Positions 1 through 8,626 of a stretch of DNA of 64,000 nucleotides are shown piece after piece (the stretch's first letter is position 1; every line of letters starts with the position of its first letter). Origin of the DNA: Tsukamurella sputi (lineage in GTDB: Bacteria; Actinomycetota; Actinomycetes; Mycobacteriales; Mycobacteriaceae); NCBI RefSeq assembly GCF_007858445.1, contig NZ_VIGV01000002.1, positions 124,001-188,000 on the forward strand, read 5' to 3'. The notes under the pieces were generated by a model, which was given only the letters and a program-made list of their open reading frames with translations, was not told the origin of the DNA and ran no database searches. A program made the translations under genes and the position numbers.

Positions 1-317
1 CCACCCCGGCCGCGGAAGTCGAGGCGATCGGCGCGGGCGGCCTGTCGGGACGGCCCGTCAAGGCCCGGTCGCTCGAGGTGCTCCGCAGGCTCTCCGCGCG
101 CGTGGGCGACCGACTGGTGCTGATCTCCGTCGGCGGTATCGAGGACGTGGACGACGTCTACGCGCGCATCCGCGCGGGCGCCTCGCTGGTGCAGGTGTAC
201 ACGCAGTTCATCTACGGCGGTCCCGCCTGGACCCGCTCGGTGCACAAGCAGCTCGCGGCGCGACTGCGCGCCGACGGCTTCGCGTCGATCTCCGACGCCG
301 TGGGCGTCGATCGCTGA
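1..317 (+). CDS. pyrD: Dihydroorotate dehydrogenase (quinone), C-terminal part
   Basis: The gene is cut by the window edge; the frame is open from base 3 and ends at a TGA. It encodes the last ~104 residues of a class 2 dihydroorotate dehydrogenase, which oxidises dihydroorotate to orotate with FMN and the quinone pool in pyrimidine synthesis at the membrane. The visible motifs are [18 protein letters not shown] and [12 protein letters not shown], the FMN-phosphate-binding end of the barrel. The first ATG/GTG visible in frame (base 78) is internal and not the true start. A strong hairpin follows directly. Confidence 0.9.
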   Translation, partial: TPAAEVEAIGAGGLSGRPVKARSLEVLRRLSARVGDRLVLISVGGIEDVDDVYARIRAGASLVQVYTQFIYGGPAWTRSVHKQLAARLRADGFASISDAVGVDR

Positions 318-336
318 GCCGCCCCTCCACGACGAA

Positions 337-365
337 GGCCGCGCCCCGGATTGCGGGGCGCGGCC
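337..365. terminator. Bidirectional terminator between pyrD and the PEBP gene
   Basis: A perfect 12-bp inverted repeat (337-348 with 354-365, five-base loop) sits between the convergent ends of pyrD and the PEBP gene. There is no long U-tract, as is common in actinobacteria. Its position suggests it serves both genes. Confidence 0.75.
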
Positions 366-380
366 CTGTTCGTCGTCGGC

Positions 381-917
381 CTAAGTCTGGGCGTAGGTCG
401 CGGTGATCGAGCCGCGGGCGATCGCGGCGCCGAAGAGATTGAAGCCCAGGTACGCGGGAGTCGCGGTCGCGGGCAGGTCGAGCTTCTCGACGCCCAGTGC
501 GTGCACCACGAAGATGTACCGGTGCGGGCCGTGGCCCGCGGGCGGGGCGGCGCCGATGTAGCGGGGCAGGCTCGCGTCGTTGTTCAACGTGAGCGCGCCC
601 TCCGGGAGCGAGCCGGGCGCACCGTCGCCGGCGCCGGAGGCGAGCGAGGTCACGGACGCCGGGATGTTCGCGACGGCCCAGTGCCAGAACCCGGAGGCCG
701 TGGGGGCGTCGGGGTCGTAGCAGGTCACCGCGTAGGACTTGGTCCCCTCGGGGGCGCCGCTCCAGGACAGCTGGGGCGAGACGTCCTCGCCGCCGGCGCC
801 CATGATCCCGCTGCGGTGCGCGACGGGGAGCTCGGCACCGTCGACGATGTCGGTGGAGGTGACGGTGAGCGCCGGGAGCGCGGGGAGGCCGGCGTACGGA
901 TCGAACGGTGCGGTCAT
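381..917 (-). CDS. YbhB/YbcL-type phosphatidylethanolamine-binding (PEBP) protein
   Basis: 178 residues, the usual length for bacterial Raf-kinase-inhibitor-like proteins. The family signature is visible: [20 protein letters not shown] in the middle and [12 protein letters not shown] near the C-terminus, which form the anion-binding pocket. No signal peptide is seen, so it is probably cytoplasmic. It starts with ATG 34 bp downstream of the M20 peptidase on the same strand, so the two are probably co-transcribed. The physiological ligand of bacterial members is unknown; mycobacterial homologues have been studied only in part. Confidence 0.88.
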   Translation of the reverse strand: MTAPFDPYAGLPALPALTVTSTDIVDGAELPVAHRSGIMGAGGEDVSPQLSWSGAPEGTKSYAVTCYDPDAPTASGFWHWAVANIPASVTSLASGAGDGAPGSLPEGALTLNNDASLPRYIGAAPPAGHGPHRYIFVVHALGVEKLDLPATATPAYLGFNLFGAAIARGSITATYAQT

Positions 918-951
918 GGTGGTGGTCCTCTCGTTCAGCGGGGCGAGTGGC

Positions 952-2292
952 TCAGGAGTTCATGAGGAAGTGCTCGAACACCTTGGTACCGAACAGTAGT
1001 GCGTCCACGGGGACGCGCTCGTCGACGCCGTGGAAGAGCGCGGCGAAGTCGAGGTCCTCGGGCAGCTGCAGCGGCGCGAATCCGAAGCAGCGGATCCCGA
1101 GCTTGGCGAAGGCCTTCGCGTCGGTGCCGCCCGACAGCATGTACGGGACGGTGCGCCCCTCAGGATCGAAGGCGAGGATCGCCGCGTTCATCGCGTCGAC
1201 GAGGTCACCGTCGAACTGGGTCTCGTACGAATCGAGTTTGGTGATCCACTCCCGCTCGATGTCGGGCCCGAGGATCTCGTCGAGCTCGCGCTCGAAGGCG
1301 GCCTGGCGTCCCGGCAGCACCCGGCAGTCGACGACAGCCTCGGCCGTCTGCGGGATGACGTTGGCCTTGTAGCCGGCGTTGAGCATGGTGGGGTTGGCGG
1401 TGTCGCGGAGCGTCGCGCCGACGATGCGGGCCAGGCCGCCGATCTTCGCGAGCTGTCCCTCCAGATCCGGGCCGTCCAGATCGATGTCGATCGTCGACTC
1501 CCGGTCGAGCGCGCGCAGGAAGGCGATCACGCTGTCGGTGAGGACCAGGGGGAACTTGTGCCGGCCGAGGCGGGCGACCGCCTCCGACAGAAGGGTCACC
1601 GCGTTGTCCTCGTGCACGAACGAGCCGTGCCCGGCCCGCGCCTTCGCGGTCAGACGCATCCAGCACATGCTCTTCTCGGCGGTCTCGACGAGGTAGAGGC
1701 GCTTCTTGTCGCCCGACGGGGTGTCCACGGTCAGCGAGAAGCCGCCCACCTCGCCGACGGCCTCGGTGACGCCCGTGAACAGATCGGGCCGGTGCTGCAC
1801 GAGCCAGTGCGAGCCCCAGGTGCCGCCGGCCTCCTCGTCGGCGAGGAAGGCGAAGGTGATGTCGCGCGGCGGGACGGTGCCGCTGGACTTCAGCTGCCGC
1901 GCCAGGGCCAGCATGATCCCGCACATGTCCTTCATGTCGACCGCGCCACGGCCCCAGACGTAGCCGTCCTCGACGGCGCCCGAGAAGGGGTGCACGCTCC
2001 AGTCGGCCGGTTCGGCGGGCACCACGTCGAGATGGCCGTGCACCAGCAGGGTCCCACGCTTGGGGTTGGCGCCCTTGAGCGTCGCGAAGACGTTGCCGCG
2101 GCCGGGCTGCCCGGACTCGACGTACTCGGTCTCGTAGCCGACCTCCTCCAGCTGCGCCTGCACCCAGCGCGCACAGTCGGCCTCACCCTTGGTCGTGGCG
2201 AGCTCGCCCGTGTTGGAGGTGTCGAAACGGATCAGGGCGCTGACGGTGTCGACGACCTCGTCGAGCGCGTTCACTGGTGTAGGCACACCCAT
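952..2292 (-). CDS. M20-family metallopeptidase (ArgE/DapE/aminoacylase type)
   Basis: 446 residues from the ATG at 2292. The frame stays open 13 codons further upstream, but homologous proteins begin near this Met. It is a di-zinc amidohydrolase of the M20 family; the substrate is probably an N-acylated amino acid or a peptide. The metal-binding motif [11 protein letters not shown] lies near residue 84, followed by [10 protein letters not shown] and FLADEEAGG with the catalytic Glu pair. [11 protein letters not shown] starts the dimerisation domain, and SGGTDAKAF carries a late metal or substrate contact. It is the first gene of a probable two-gene unit with the PEBP gene. Exact specificity cannot be read from the sequence. 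Confidence 0.88.
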   Translation of the reverse strand: MGVPTPVNALDEVVDTVSALIRFDTSNTGELATTKGEADCARWVQAQLEEVGYETEYVESGQPGRGNVFATLKGANPKRGTLLVHGHLDVVPAEPADWSVHPFSGAVEDGYVWGRGAVDMKDMCGIMLALARQLKSSGTVPPRDITFAFLADEEAGGTWGSHWLVQHRPDLFTGVTEAVGEVGGFSLTVDTPSGDKKRLYLVETAEKSMCWMRLTAKARAGHGSFVHEDNAVTLLSEAVARLGRHKFPLVLTDSVIAFLRALDRESTIDIDLDGPDLEGQLAKIGGLARIVGATLRDTANPTMLNAGYKANVIPQTAEAVVDCRVLPGRQAAFERELDEILGPDIEREWITKLDSYETQFDGDLVDAMNAAILAFDPEGRTVPYMLSGGTDAKAFAKLGIRCFGFAPLQLPEDLDFAALFHGVDERVPVDALLFGTKVFEHFLMNS

Positions 2293-2395
2293 ATGAGTAC
2301 CACGAACCGATGGTGGCGCAGTGGCGCCCACGGGTGTCCCGACGTGGCGATTTGGATTCCGGGGGCGCCGTGGATTACGGTTAACGAGCTTCCCG

Positions 2396-2481
2396 GCGCG
2401 GGTGGCGGAATGGCAGACGCGCTAGCTTGAGGTGCTAGTGTCCTACTAATGGACGTGGGGGTTCAAGTCCCCCTCCGCGCA
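2396..2481 (+). tRNA. tRNA-Leu (anticodon GAG)
   Basis: 86-nt class II tRNA. The acceptor stem pairs GCGCGGG with TCCGCGC and the discriminator is A. The anticodon stem CTAGC/GCTAG encloses the loop TTGAGGT with anticodon GAG at 2429-2431. The variable arm is long, and the T-loop GTTCAAGTC is present. CCA is not encoded. It reads CUC/CUU leucine codons. Confidence 0.95.
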
Positions 2482-2488
2482 CAGCACG

Positions 2489-2514
2489 AAAACCCCGGCT
2501 CCGGCCGGGGTTTT
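2489..2514 (+). terminator. Rho-independent terminator of tRNA-Leu
   Basis: An 11-bp perfect stem (2489-2499 with 2504-2514, loop TCCG) has an A4 5' end and a T4 3' end, eight bases after the tRNA. It is a classic intrinsic terminator. Confidence 0.85.
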
Positions 2515-2555
2515 CGCGTTTCCGGACGCACCTTTCGCGTCACGCGGAGCGGGAA

Positions 2556-2801
2556 TCAGCGCACCGGCTGCGGAGCCAGCTCGATCCGGTGCGTGGGATC
2601 CCAATCGACGTCGCCGTGCAGCGAGGAGAAGCTGTACTCCACCTTCTCCCGGCCTCCGGTCTCGTCGAGCCGCAACGCCGACAATCGGCCCCGTGCGAGC
2701 AGGCGCCCTTCGGCGTCGAAGATGGTGGCGTCCCGCTCCGTGATGGCGTCGTAGTCGGCGTGGAAGGCCTCGTACAGTTCGCGTCCCGTGTACGTGTCCA
2801 T
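2556..2801 (-). CDS. Small hypothetical protein (81 aa)
   Basis: I do not recognise this family. The 81-residue product is acidic and soluble, with no signal peptide or membrane segment. The core (residues ~20-70) looks like an all-beta fold with alternating hydrophobic stretches, ending in HRIELAPQPV. Support comes from codon usage, an ATG start and its fit in the gap between the tRNA terminator and the divergent DUF4185 gene. An overlapping 106-codon frame on the same strand (to 2860) has poorer composition and was not chosen. Confidence 0.6.
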   Translation of the reverse strand: MDTYTGRELYEAFHADYDAITERDATIFDAEGRLLARGRLSALRLDETGGREKVEYSFSSLHGDVDWDPTHRIELAPQPVR

Positions 2802-2950
2802 ACCGTCATGATGCTCCCGTTCCGATCGCGCGCGACGGATTTCGCCGGCGATCGGGACATTCGGAACAGTTCCCGCGAACCTGTCCCCGCGAGGCGTCCC
2901 AGGACGCCGGAGGGAAGCAGGACCGCGGACCGTCTGGCAGGCTGACGGGC

Positions 2951-3940
2951 GTGCCGCAGTCGATCGAGCCCGCCCGCCTCCGCAAGCTCCGTGACATCAC
3001 GCCGGTGACCCGCTTCGGGGTCGGTGGTACGGATCTCGGCATCGCCTGCCGGGTGGGCGGCGAGGTGCTCTACGTCTTCGGCGACACCTTCGAGGGGCTC
3101 AGCATCGGGGCCGGCGAGTGGCGCTCCCCCGTCGGCCTCTTCGGCGACCGCAACGGCGTGATGACCCGGCCCGCCGGACCGGATCCGTCCCGGGCGCGCC
3201 AGCTGCTCGACTACTCACACGACACCGGCCTGTTCACGACGATCCTGCCCACGACCTGCATCGAGGTCGACGGTTCGCTGTACCTGCACACCATGACGAT
3301 GCAGAGCCTCGACACCGTCGTGCAGACGGGCCTGTGGCGCAGCGACGACGGTGCGGCCGGCTGGCGCGAGGTCGCGCAGTACAACGCGGGGCACGCCGAC
3401 GGCGCCTGGTGCATGTGGGCGCTGTGCCCGGCTCCCGACGGGTACACCTACAACGTCTCCACCGGTGGTCTCTCGCGCGACAAGGGACTGCGGCTGCACC
3501 GCATGCGGACCGAGACCCTGCCGACGCTGCACAGCGGCATCAACGTGGAGTGGGAACCCTGGGGCTGGCGGCCGGACACGGGATGGGGTTGGGGCAATCC
3601 GCCGACGGATCTGGCCCTCGGCCAGGGCTACGGAGAGTTGTCGCTCTCACTCGTCGAGGGCACGTGGGTGCTGACCTACTTCGACGCCGCCGGTTATCGG
3701 ATCGCGGCCCGTTTCGCCGATCGCATCGACGGCCGCTGGTCCGATCCGGTGACGTTGCTCCAGGGCTCGTCGTGGCAAGACGAGGACCACGCCGCGGGCC
3801 GGGTCGCGCAACTCTACGGCGGCTATCTCGTGCCGGGCTCGACGCTCGACTCGGCGCGGCTCGTCGTCTCCCAGTGGAACACCGCAGTAGGACACCCGTA
3901 CAAGTCGATGATCTTCACCGGCGCACTGCGCAGGCCGTGA
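2951..3940 (+). CDS. DUF4185 domain protein
   Basis: 329 residues from a GTG start. The whole length matches the DUF4185 family, a beta-propeller-like fold related to glycosidases that is common in actinobacteria and mycobacteriophages. Family features include FGVGGTDLGI near the N-terminus, YVFGDTFEG near residue 40, and repeated aromatic blades containing GLWRSDDG and DGYTYNVSTGG. No secretion signal is visible. It ends 3 bp before the stop of the convergent TetR gene. Biochemical function is unknown; carbohydrate binding or hydrolysis is only suggested by the fold. Confidence 0.8.
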   Translation: MPQSIEPARLRKLRDITPVTRFGVGGTDLGIACRVGGEVLYVFGDTFEGLSIGAGEWRSPVGLFGDRNGVMTRPAGPDPSRARQLLDYSHDTGLFTTILPTTCIEVDGSLYLHTMTMQSLDTVVQTGLWRSDDGAAGWREVAQYNAGHADGAWCMWALCPAPDGYTYNVSTGGLSRDKGLRLHRMRTETLPTLHSGINVEWEPWGWRPDTGWGWGNPPTDLALGQGYGELSLSLVEGTWVLTYFDAAGYRIAARFADRIDGRWSDPVTLLQGSSWQDEDHAAGRVAQLYGGYLVPGSTLDSARLVVSQWNTAVGHPYKSMIFTGALRRP

Positions 3941-3943
3941 TGC

Positions 3944-4558
3944 TCAGTCCTGCCCGCCCAGACGTTCTTCGATGAACCGGACGGTCTGCTCGATCAGGGG
4001 CCGGAGCATCTGCTGCACCTCGTCGTCGGAGATCGGCCGGCCCAGGATCACGGCGCCGAGCTGAGGGATCATGAACGGCGCGGCCTGCAGGCCGATGGCG
4101 GCGTACAGCGCGACCGCCGCTCGCAGGTCGTCGGTCCCGCCCGTCACGGCGCGCAGCCGCTCGACCTTGCGCCGGTAGAACTCCCGCCGTGCGTCGCTGA
4201 AGGGCGGAGACTCGGCCCGGTCGGCGTCGTAGTGCAGCGACTCCCACATGAGCAATCGCACCAGTTCGGGATCACGACGGTGATGGTCGTAGGCGGCCAT
4301 GACGTGATCGGTGAGCGTCTGCCCCTCGAGGAACGGGCTGTGCTCGACGTGCTCGGTGAGCGCCTTCGCCATCACCACCTCGAAGAGCCCCTCCTTGCTC
4401 CCGAAGTAGCCGTAGATCCGCTCCTTGTTCACGCCGGCCTCCGCGGCGATCCTCGCGACGCGGGCGCCGTCGAAACCGCGACGGGTGAATTCCTTCCGTG
4501 CGGCGGCGATGAGCGCCTCGCTGGTGGGCGTGGATTCGTATCCGGCGGCGTCGGTCAC
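3944..4558 (-). CDS. TetR-family transcriptional repressor
   Basis: 204 residues from a GTG start. The N-terminal helix-turn-helix spans residues ~10-60, with the typical sequence ARKEFTRRGFDGARVARIAAEAGVNKERIYGYFGSKEGLF; I give only its limits as signature. The C-terminal ligand domain is TetR_C-like. It is divergent from an MFS exporter, with two identical 14-bp palindromes in the 63-bp gap. It therefore very probably represses both itself and the exporter until a toxic ligand binds. The ligand is unknown. Confidence 0.9.
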   Translation of the reverse strand: MTDAAGYESTPTSEALIAAARKEFTRRGFDGARVARIAAEAGVNKERIYGYFGSKEGLFEVVMAKALTEHVEHSPFLEGQTLTDHVMAAYDHHRRDPELVRLLMWESLHYDADRAESPPFSDARREFYRRKVERLRAVTGGTDDLRAAVALYAAIGLQAAPFMIPQLGAVILGRPISDDEVQQMLRPLIEQTVRFIEERLGGQD

Positions 4559-4574
4559 GTCGACAGACTACCGC

Positions 4575-4608
4575 CAACCGTACGGTTGACGCGCCAACCG
4601 TACGGTTG
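4575..4608. promoter_or_regulatory. Twin TetR operators
   Basis: Two copies of the perfect 14-bp palindrome CAACCGTACGGTTG lie at 4575-4588 and 4595-4608, 20 bp centre to centre (about two helical turns). They lie between the divergent TetR and MFS genes, and the second lies inside the promoter spacer of the MFS gene. Confidence 0.85.
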
Positions 4609-4615
4609 CTACGTT
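4586..4615 (+). promoter_or_regulatory. Promoter of the MFS gene (probably leaderless)
   Basis: The -35 TTGACG is at 4586-4591, then an 18-bp spacer holding the second operator, then the -10 TACGTT at 4610-4615. The ATG lies six bases after the -10, so the transcript probably starts at or next to the ATG. Confidence 0.6.
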
Positions 4616-4621
4616 CGGCGC

Positions 4622-5785
4622 ATGACGACGACCACGCCGCCCGACCTCGCTCGTCCCGCGCTCCTCCGCACCGGCACGATCGCGGCCGTCGGAGCCCTGC
4701 CGATGGTCGGCGCGCTCTACGTCGTGCTTCCACTGGGTACCGAGATCGGAGCGCTCCCCGGCGCGAGCGGCGCGGCCACGGCGCTGGCGAGCACCGCCTT
4801 CGCGGTGGCCTACGCGGTGGGGATCCTCGCGCTCGGCCCTCTGGCCGATGCGGTCGGCGCCCGTCGGCTCATGGTCGCGAGCGTGGCCGCCACCGCGGTC
4901 GTCACGGCGTGCACCGCTTTCGCCCCGTCCGCGATCTGGTTCCTCACGGGCCGCGCCGCGCAGGGCCTCGCGGCGGCCGCGTTCACCCCCGCCACCCTCG
5001 CCTACATCGCCCGTACAGCACCGGTGTCGGCACGTGTGCGGCTGAACACCGCGGCGATCGGCGCGGGTCTCGCCTCCGCCGTGGTGAGCCAGGTGTCAGC
5101 CCAACTGATCGCCCCCGCGGGCGGACTCCGAGGCGTCTTCCTCGCCTTCGCCGTCGGCGCGGCGCTCGCAGCCCTCGCGGTCCGGACGCTGCTGCCGGTC
5201 GATGCGGCCCCCGTGGGCGCGGCTCCGTCGCCGACCGCCGTGCACGGGGCGATCCCGGGGCTGCTCGCCCGTCCGCGGCTCGTCCTGCTCTATTGCACCG
5301 GCCTGACCTTCCTCAGCGTCCTCGTGGCCCTGTACACGTCTCTCGGAGCCGACGGCCGCTGGTCGGCGACGACCCTGCTCATCCTGCGCGCGAGCTCGTT
5401 GCCCGCGGTGATCGTCGCCGGAGTGCTCACACTGCGCCTGGGCGGCGTCCCGGCGCGGGTCCGCATCCTGAGCGCGGTCGGCCTCGCGGTCGCGGGTGCG
5501 CTGCTCTGCGCCGGCGGCGCCACTCTCGCCGTCGGCGCCGGACTGTTCCTCCTCGTGGGCTCGATCGCGCTCGCCGCGCCGTCGGTGGTGGCGGAGGTGA
5601 CACGGCTCGGCGCGCCCGCTGTGGGCGCCGCAGCGTCGCTCTACACCGTCACGATCTTCGGTGGCGCGAGCCTCGGCGCCCCACTCGACGCACTGCTCGG
5701 TGGCGGCCTGACGACGGTCGCCCTCGGCGGCGCAGCGGTCCTCGCCCTCGGCGGCCTGACCGCCGCGATCGCGACCCGGGGCTGA
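4622..5785 (+). CDS. MFS-type drug/solute exporter
   Basis: 387 residues with about twelve hydrophobic membrane helices, the standard MFS length. The helix 2-3 loop carries GPLADAVGARRLM, the MFS motif-A region (usual form GxLaDrxGrr). A long stretch of alternating helices continues to the C-terminus. I start at ATG 4622 because promoter and operators lie just upstream, although the frame is open much further. Divergence from a TetR gene with twin operators points to an inducible efflux pump. Substrate is unknown. It ends 3 bp from the convergent gluconokinase gene. Confidence 0.9.
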   Translation: MTTTTPPDLARPALLRTGTIAAVGALPMVGALYVVLPLGTEIGALPGASGAATALASTAFAVAYAVGILALGPLADAVGARRLMVASVAATAVVTACTAFAPSAIWFLTGRAAQGLAAAAFTPATLAYIARTAPVSARVRLNTAAIGAGLASAVVSQVSAQLIAPAGGLRGVFLAFAVGAALAALAVRTLLPVDAAPVGAAPSPTAVHGAIPGLLARPRLVLLYCTGLTFLSVLVALYTSLGADGRWSATTLLILRASSLPAVIVAGVLTLRLGGVPARVRILSAVGLAVAGALLCAGGATLAVGAGLFLLVGSIALAAPSVVAEVTRLGAPAVGAAASLYTVTIFGGASLGAPLDALLGGGLTTVALGGAAVLALGGLTAAIATRG

Positions 5786-5788
5786 CCC

Positions 5789-6307
5789 TCAGGCGATGCC
5801 CGGTACCTCGGTCGCCGCGAAGTCGGCGAGCGCCTCGTGCACGATGTCAGGGATGTCGCCGGAGACGTTCACCGTGACGCCGAACTCGTCCGGATCCAGG
5901 GGCTCGAGGATCTCCAGCTGCGAGGCGAGCATGTCCGCCTTCATGAAATGGCCGGCGCGGCCGCTCATCCGCTCCTGCAGGAGTTTCTCGTTGCCGGTGA
6001 GGAAGACGAAGTAGACGCTCGCCCCCGCCGCGCGGATCCGGTCCCGGTACACCCGCTTGAGGGCCGAGCACGCCACGACAGTGGGGCGGCCGGCGATCAT
6101 CTCGTCACGCAGGTAGGTCCCGATGGTCGCGAGCCACGGCCAGCGGTCCTCGTCCGTGAGCGGGTGCCCGGCACCCATCTTCGCGCGGTTCGCCTCGCTG
6201 TGGAAGTCGTCGCCGTCGGCGAAGCTCCGGCCCAGCCGGGCGGCCAGCTCGGCGCCCACCGTCGACTTCCCCGAACCGGAGACTCCCATCACGCAGATCT
6301 GGATCAT
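5789..6307 (-). CDS. gntK: Gluconokinase
   Basis: 172 residues, the usual size for thermoresistant-type gluconate kinase, which phosphorylates D-gluconate to 6-phosphogluconate for the pentose phosphate pathway. The P-loop GVSGSGKST is at residues 8-16. It is followed by FADGDDFHSEANRAKM, the gluconate-binding region, then CSALKRVYRD and ERMSGRAGHFM (the lid and product-binding part), all diagnostic. The start is ATG 6307; the frame is open far upstream only because of high GC. No gluconate permease or dehydratase is adjacent, so it may serve scavenging. Confidence 0.92.
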   Translation of the reverse strand: MIQICVMGVSGSGKSTVGAELAARLGRSFADGDDFHSEANRAKMGAGHPLTDEDRWPWLATIGTYLRDEMIAGRPTVVACSALKRVYRDRIRAAGASVYFVFLTGNEKLLQERMSGRAGHFMKADMLASQLEILEPLDPDEFGVTVNVSGDIPDIVHEALADFAATEVPGIA

Positions 6308-6392
6308 CGCCACTCGTCGAGTAGACCACGTCCACCCGGAAGCGGGCAGGCGAAGGCGTCGCATAATTGACCGCGGCCAGGAGCGGGGGTGA

Positions 6393-7124
6393 GTGACGAT
6401 GTGGATCGTCGGGGCGGTCATCGCCGCACTCGTCCTGGCCGTCGGCGTCGCCGCCGCGGAGCTGGTGGCGCGGGCGGCATTGCGCACGCGACTCGCCGGC
6501 CTGTGTTCGCGTGTCCTCGGCGCGCCCCCGGTGGTGACACTCGACCGTCGTCGGCCGGTCCTGATCCAGCTGGCGCAGCGCCGCCTCGCGGGCGTGACCC
6601 TCGACACGCGCACCGTCGGGGCGGGGCCGCACGCGATCCTGCTCGACGCGCACGCCCGCGTACTCGCGCCCGTCCCCGGCGGTCTGCGCGTGACCGGCCT
6701 GGACGCCACCGCGACACTGCGGCTCTCGTGGATCCGGCACATCGTCGACGCCGCCCAGGTGGACGGCGGACCGAGTGGGATCACCGTGCACTCCGTGGCG
6801 CTCAAGCCGAAGAAGCGGTCCCTGGTCATGACGGTGGGCCTGCCCGTCGCCTTCGGGATCGGGGTCGGCATCCGGGTCGTGGTCGCAGTCGGCGTCGACG
6901 GTGGACGGTTGACCTTCCGCGCGACCGACCTCTCGATGCCGATCAGCGTGGTCCCCGTGCCGATCCCCGTCGCCTGGGCGATCGACTCCTGGGTCAAGGA
7001 ACTGCGGCCGAAGATCATCCCGGCCGCGCTCGACGCACTCGTCGTCGCGGACGCGCGCTGGGAGAAGGAGTCCGTCACGGTGGACATCACAGCCGACGAC
7101 GCGACGGTGCCCCTCCTCTCATGA
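6393..7124 (+). CDS. LmeA-like (DUF2993) phospholipid-binding protein
   Basis: 243 residues. The N-terminus is one hydrophobic helix (about residues 3-25, MWIVGAVIAALVLAVGVAA), a signal anchor or signal peptide. The rest resembles the TULIP-like LmeA/DUF2993 domain, with repeated beta stretches and the pattern VTLDTRTVG. LmeA in mycobacteria is a periplasmic lipid-binding protein affecting mannan elongation; transfer of that role here is inference. The start is GTG 6393 with an AGGAGCG-like ribosome site eight bases upstream; ATG 6399 is an alternative. It is followed closely by the zinc-ribbon SDR gene. Confidence 0.65.
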   Translation: MTMWIVGAVIAALVLAVGVAAAELVARAALRTRLAGLCSRVLGAPPVVTLDRRRPVLIQLAQRRLAGVTLDTRTVGAGPHAILLDAHARVLAPVPGGLRVTGLDATATLRLSWIRHIVDAAQVDGGPSGITVHSVALKPKKRSLVMTVGLPVAFGIGVGIRVVVAVGVDGGRLTFRATDLSMPISVVPVPIPVAWAIDSWVKELRPKIIPAALDALVVADARWEKESVTVDITADDATVPLLS

Positions 7125-7138
7125 GGGATGATGTGCGC

Positions 7139-8605
7139 ATGTCCGACACGAAAGACCCCATCTCCGCGGAGGACCTCGCCGCGTTCCATCGCGTGCTCGA
7201 GGCCGCCGCGCAGCTCGACGACGGCGATCCGCAGTCCGTCGAGGTGCAGCGGGCGGTGGGCCACATGTTCAAGCTGCTCAAGCGCGAGCGCCGCAAGTCC
7301 GCCCGCGCCAAGGTGAAGGCGGCCGATCGCGACGTGCTCGAGCGCACCGCCACCGGCAACGCGGAGCGGATCGACGACGAGACCGCGGGGATCCTGCTGA
7401 CCACGCCCACCACCGGCGACAGCGCGGGCGAGTTGCTGCGCCCGCAGAGTTGCTATATCTGCAAGCAGCCCTACACGCGGATCGACGCCTTCTACCACCA
7501 GCTGTGCCCGGAGTGCGCCGCGTTCAGCCACGCCAAGCGCGACGCGACCACCGATCTCTCCGGGCGCCGCGCCCTGCTCACCGGTGGCCGCGCCAAGATC
7601 GGCATGTACATCGCCCTGAGGCTGCTCCGCGACGGCGCCGACCTCACGATCACCACGCGCTTCCCCACGGACGCCGCCCGTCGCTTCGCGGAGCTGGCCG
7701 ACAGCGCCGAATGGCTCGACCGCCTGCACATCGTCGGGATCGACCTGCGTGACCCGTCGCAGGTCAGCGCACTCGCCGACGCGGTCGCCGCCCGGGGCCC
7801 GCTGGACATCATCATCAACAACGCCGCCCAAACGGTGCGCCGCTCCCCCGGCGCCTACTCCGCGCTGGTCGACGCCGAGTCGGGCGACGTCCCGCCGGAG
7901 CTGGCGGGCCGGATCATCCGCTTCGGCCGCGCGAGCTCGGCGCACCCCGCGGCGCTCACCGAGGCGCTCGACGGCCACACGGGCGGCGTCTCGGGCGATC
8001 TGGCGGCGCTCGACCCCGCCGCGCTCACCGCGCTCGCGCTGCGCGGCGGCTCCTCGTCCGCCGCACGGATCGAGGACGGTACCGCGATCGACGCGGGCGG
8101 CCTGCTCCCCGATCTGGTGCACACCAACTCCTGGGTCCAGACCGTCGACGAGGTGGAGCCCCTCGAACTGCTCGAGGTGCAGCTGTGCAACTCGGTGGCG
8201 CCGTTCATCCTCATCTCGAAGCTGCGGCCCGCGCTGGCCGCCTCCCCGGCGCGCCGCAAGTACGTCGTGAACGTCTCCGCCATGGAGGGCCAGTTCGGCC
8301 GCGGCTACAAGGGCCCTGGACACCCGCACACCAACATGGCCAAGGCCGCGCTGAACATGCTGACCCGGACCTCGAGCACGGAGATGCTCGAGCAGGACGG
8401 AATCCTGATGACCGCCGTCGACACCGGCTGGATCACCGACGAGCGCCCGCACCACACCAAGATGCGCCTGGCCGAGGAGGGTTTCCGCGCCCCGCTCGAC
8501 CTGGTCGACGGTGCCGCCCGCGTCTACGACCCGATCGTGCAGGGCGAGGCCGGCGTCGACCTGTACGGCTGCTTCCTCAAGGACTACAAGCCCTCACCGT
8601 GGTGA
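7139..8605 (+). CDS. SDR-family protein with N-terminal zinc ribbon
   Basis: 488 residues, almost twice the usual SDR length. Residues 1-100 are helical and charged. A CxxC-x14-CxxC motif (C105, C108, C123, C126) probably binds zinc. A Rossmann fold starts near residue 147 with LLTGGRAKIG. NNAAQT is the NNAG-type motif, and NVSAMEG holds the usual serine. The catalytic YxxxK motif is absent: the segment HPHTNMAKAALNM has Thr where Tyr is expected, and this HPHTNMAK block is a trait I associate with a subfamily also found in eukaryotes. NAD(P) binding is likely; the substrate is unknown. ATG 7139 was chosen over an in-frame ATG at 7121. Confidence 0.8.
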   Translation: MSDTKDPISAEDLAAFHRVLEAAAQLDDGDPQSVEVQRAVGHMFKLLKRERRKSARAKVKAADRDVLERTATGNAERIDDETAGILLTTPTTGDSAGELLRPQSCYICKQPYTRIDAFYHQLCPECAAFSHAKRDATTDLSGRRALLTGGRAKIGMYIALRLLRDGADLTITTRFPTDAARRFAELADSAEWLDRLHIVGIDLRDPSQVSALADAVAARGPLDIIINNAAQTVRRSPGAYSALVDAESGDVPPELAGRIIRFGRASSAHPAALTEALDGHTGGVSGDLAALDPAALTALALRGGSSSAARIEDGTAIDAGGLLPDLVHTNSWVQTVDEVEPLELLEVQLCNSVAPFILISKLRPALAASPARRKYVVNVSAMEGQFGRGYKGPGHPHTNMAKAALNMLTRTSSTEMLEQDGILMTAVDTGWITDERPHHTKMRLAEEGFRAPLDLVDGAARVYDPIVQGEAGVDLYGCFLKDYKPSPW

Positions 8606-8613
8606 CGGCCGGA

Positions 8614-8619
8614 TAGGCT
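8614..8619 (+). promoter_or_regulatory. -10 element TAGGCT of the nucleoside hydrolase gene
   Basis: TAGGCT lies seven bases before the GTG start, the spacing of a leaderless actinobacterial promoter. No convincing -35 is seen. Confidence 0.4.
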
Positions 8620-8626
8620 TGCCCTC

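Noticed and set aside
2864-2874. GGAAC-A-GTTCC palindrome before the DUF4185 gene
   Set aside because: It is short, single and not matched elsewhere in the gap, so it may be chance in GC-rich DNA. I keep it only as a weak operator idea.
6308-8455. Upstream extension of gluconokinase to 888 codons
   Set aside because: It runs antisense through the LmeA-like and SDR genes. Gluconokinase begins with its own ATG at 6307, and the extra residues have no recognisable domain.
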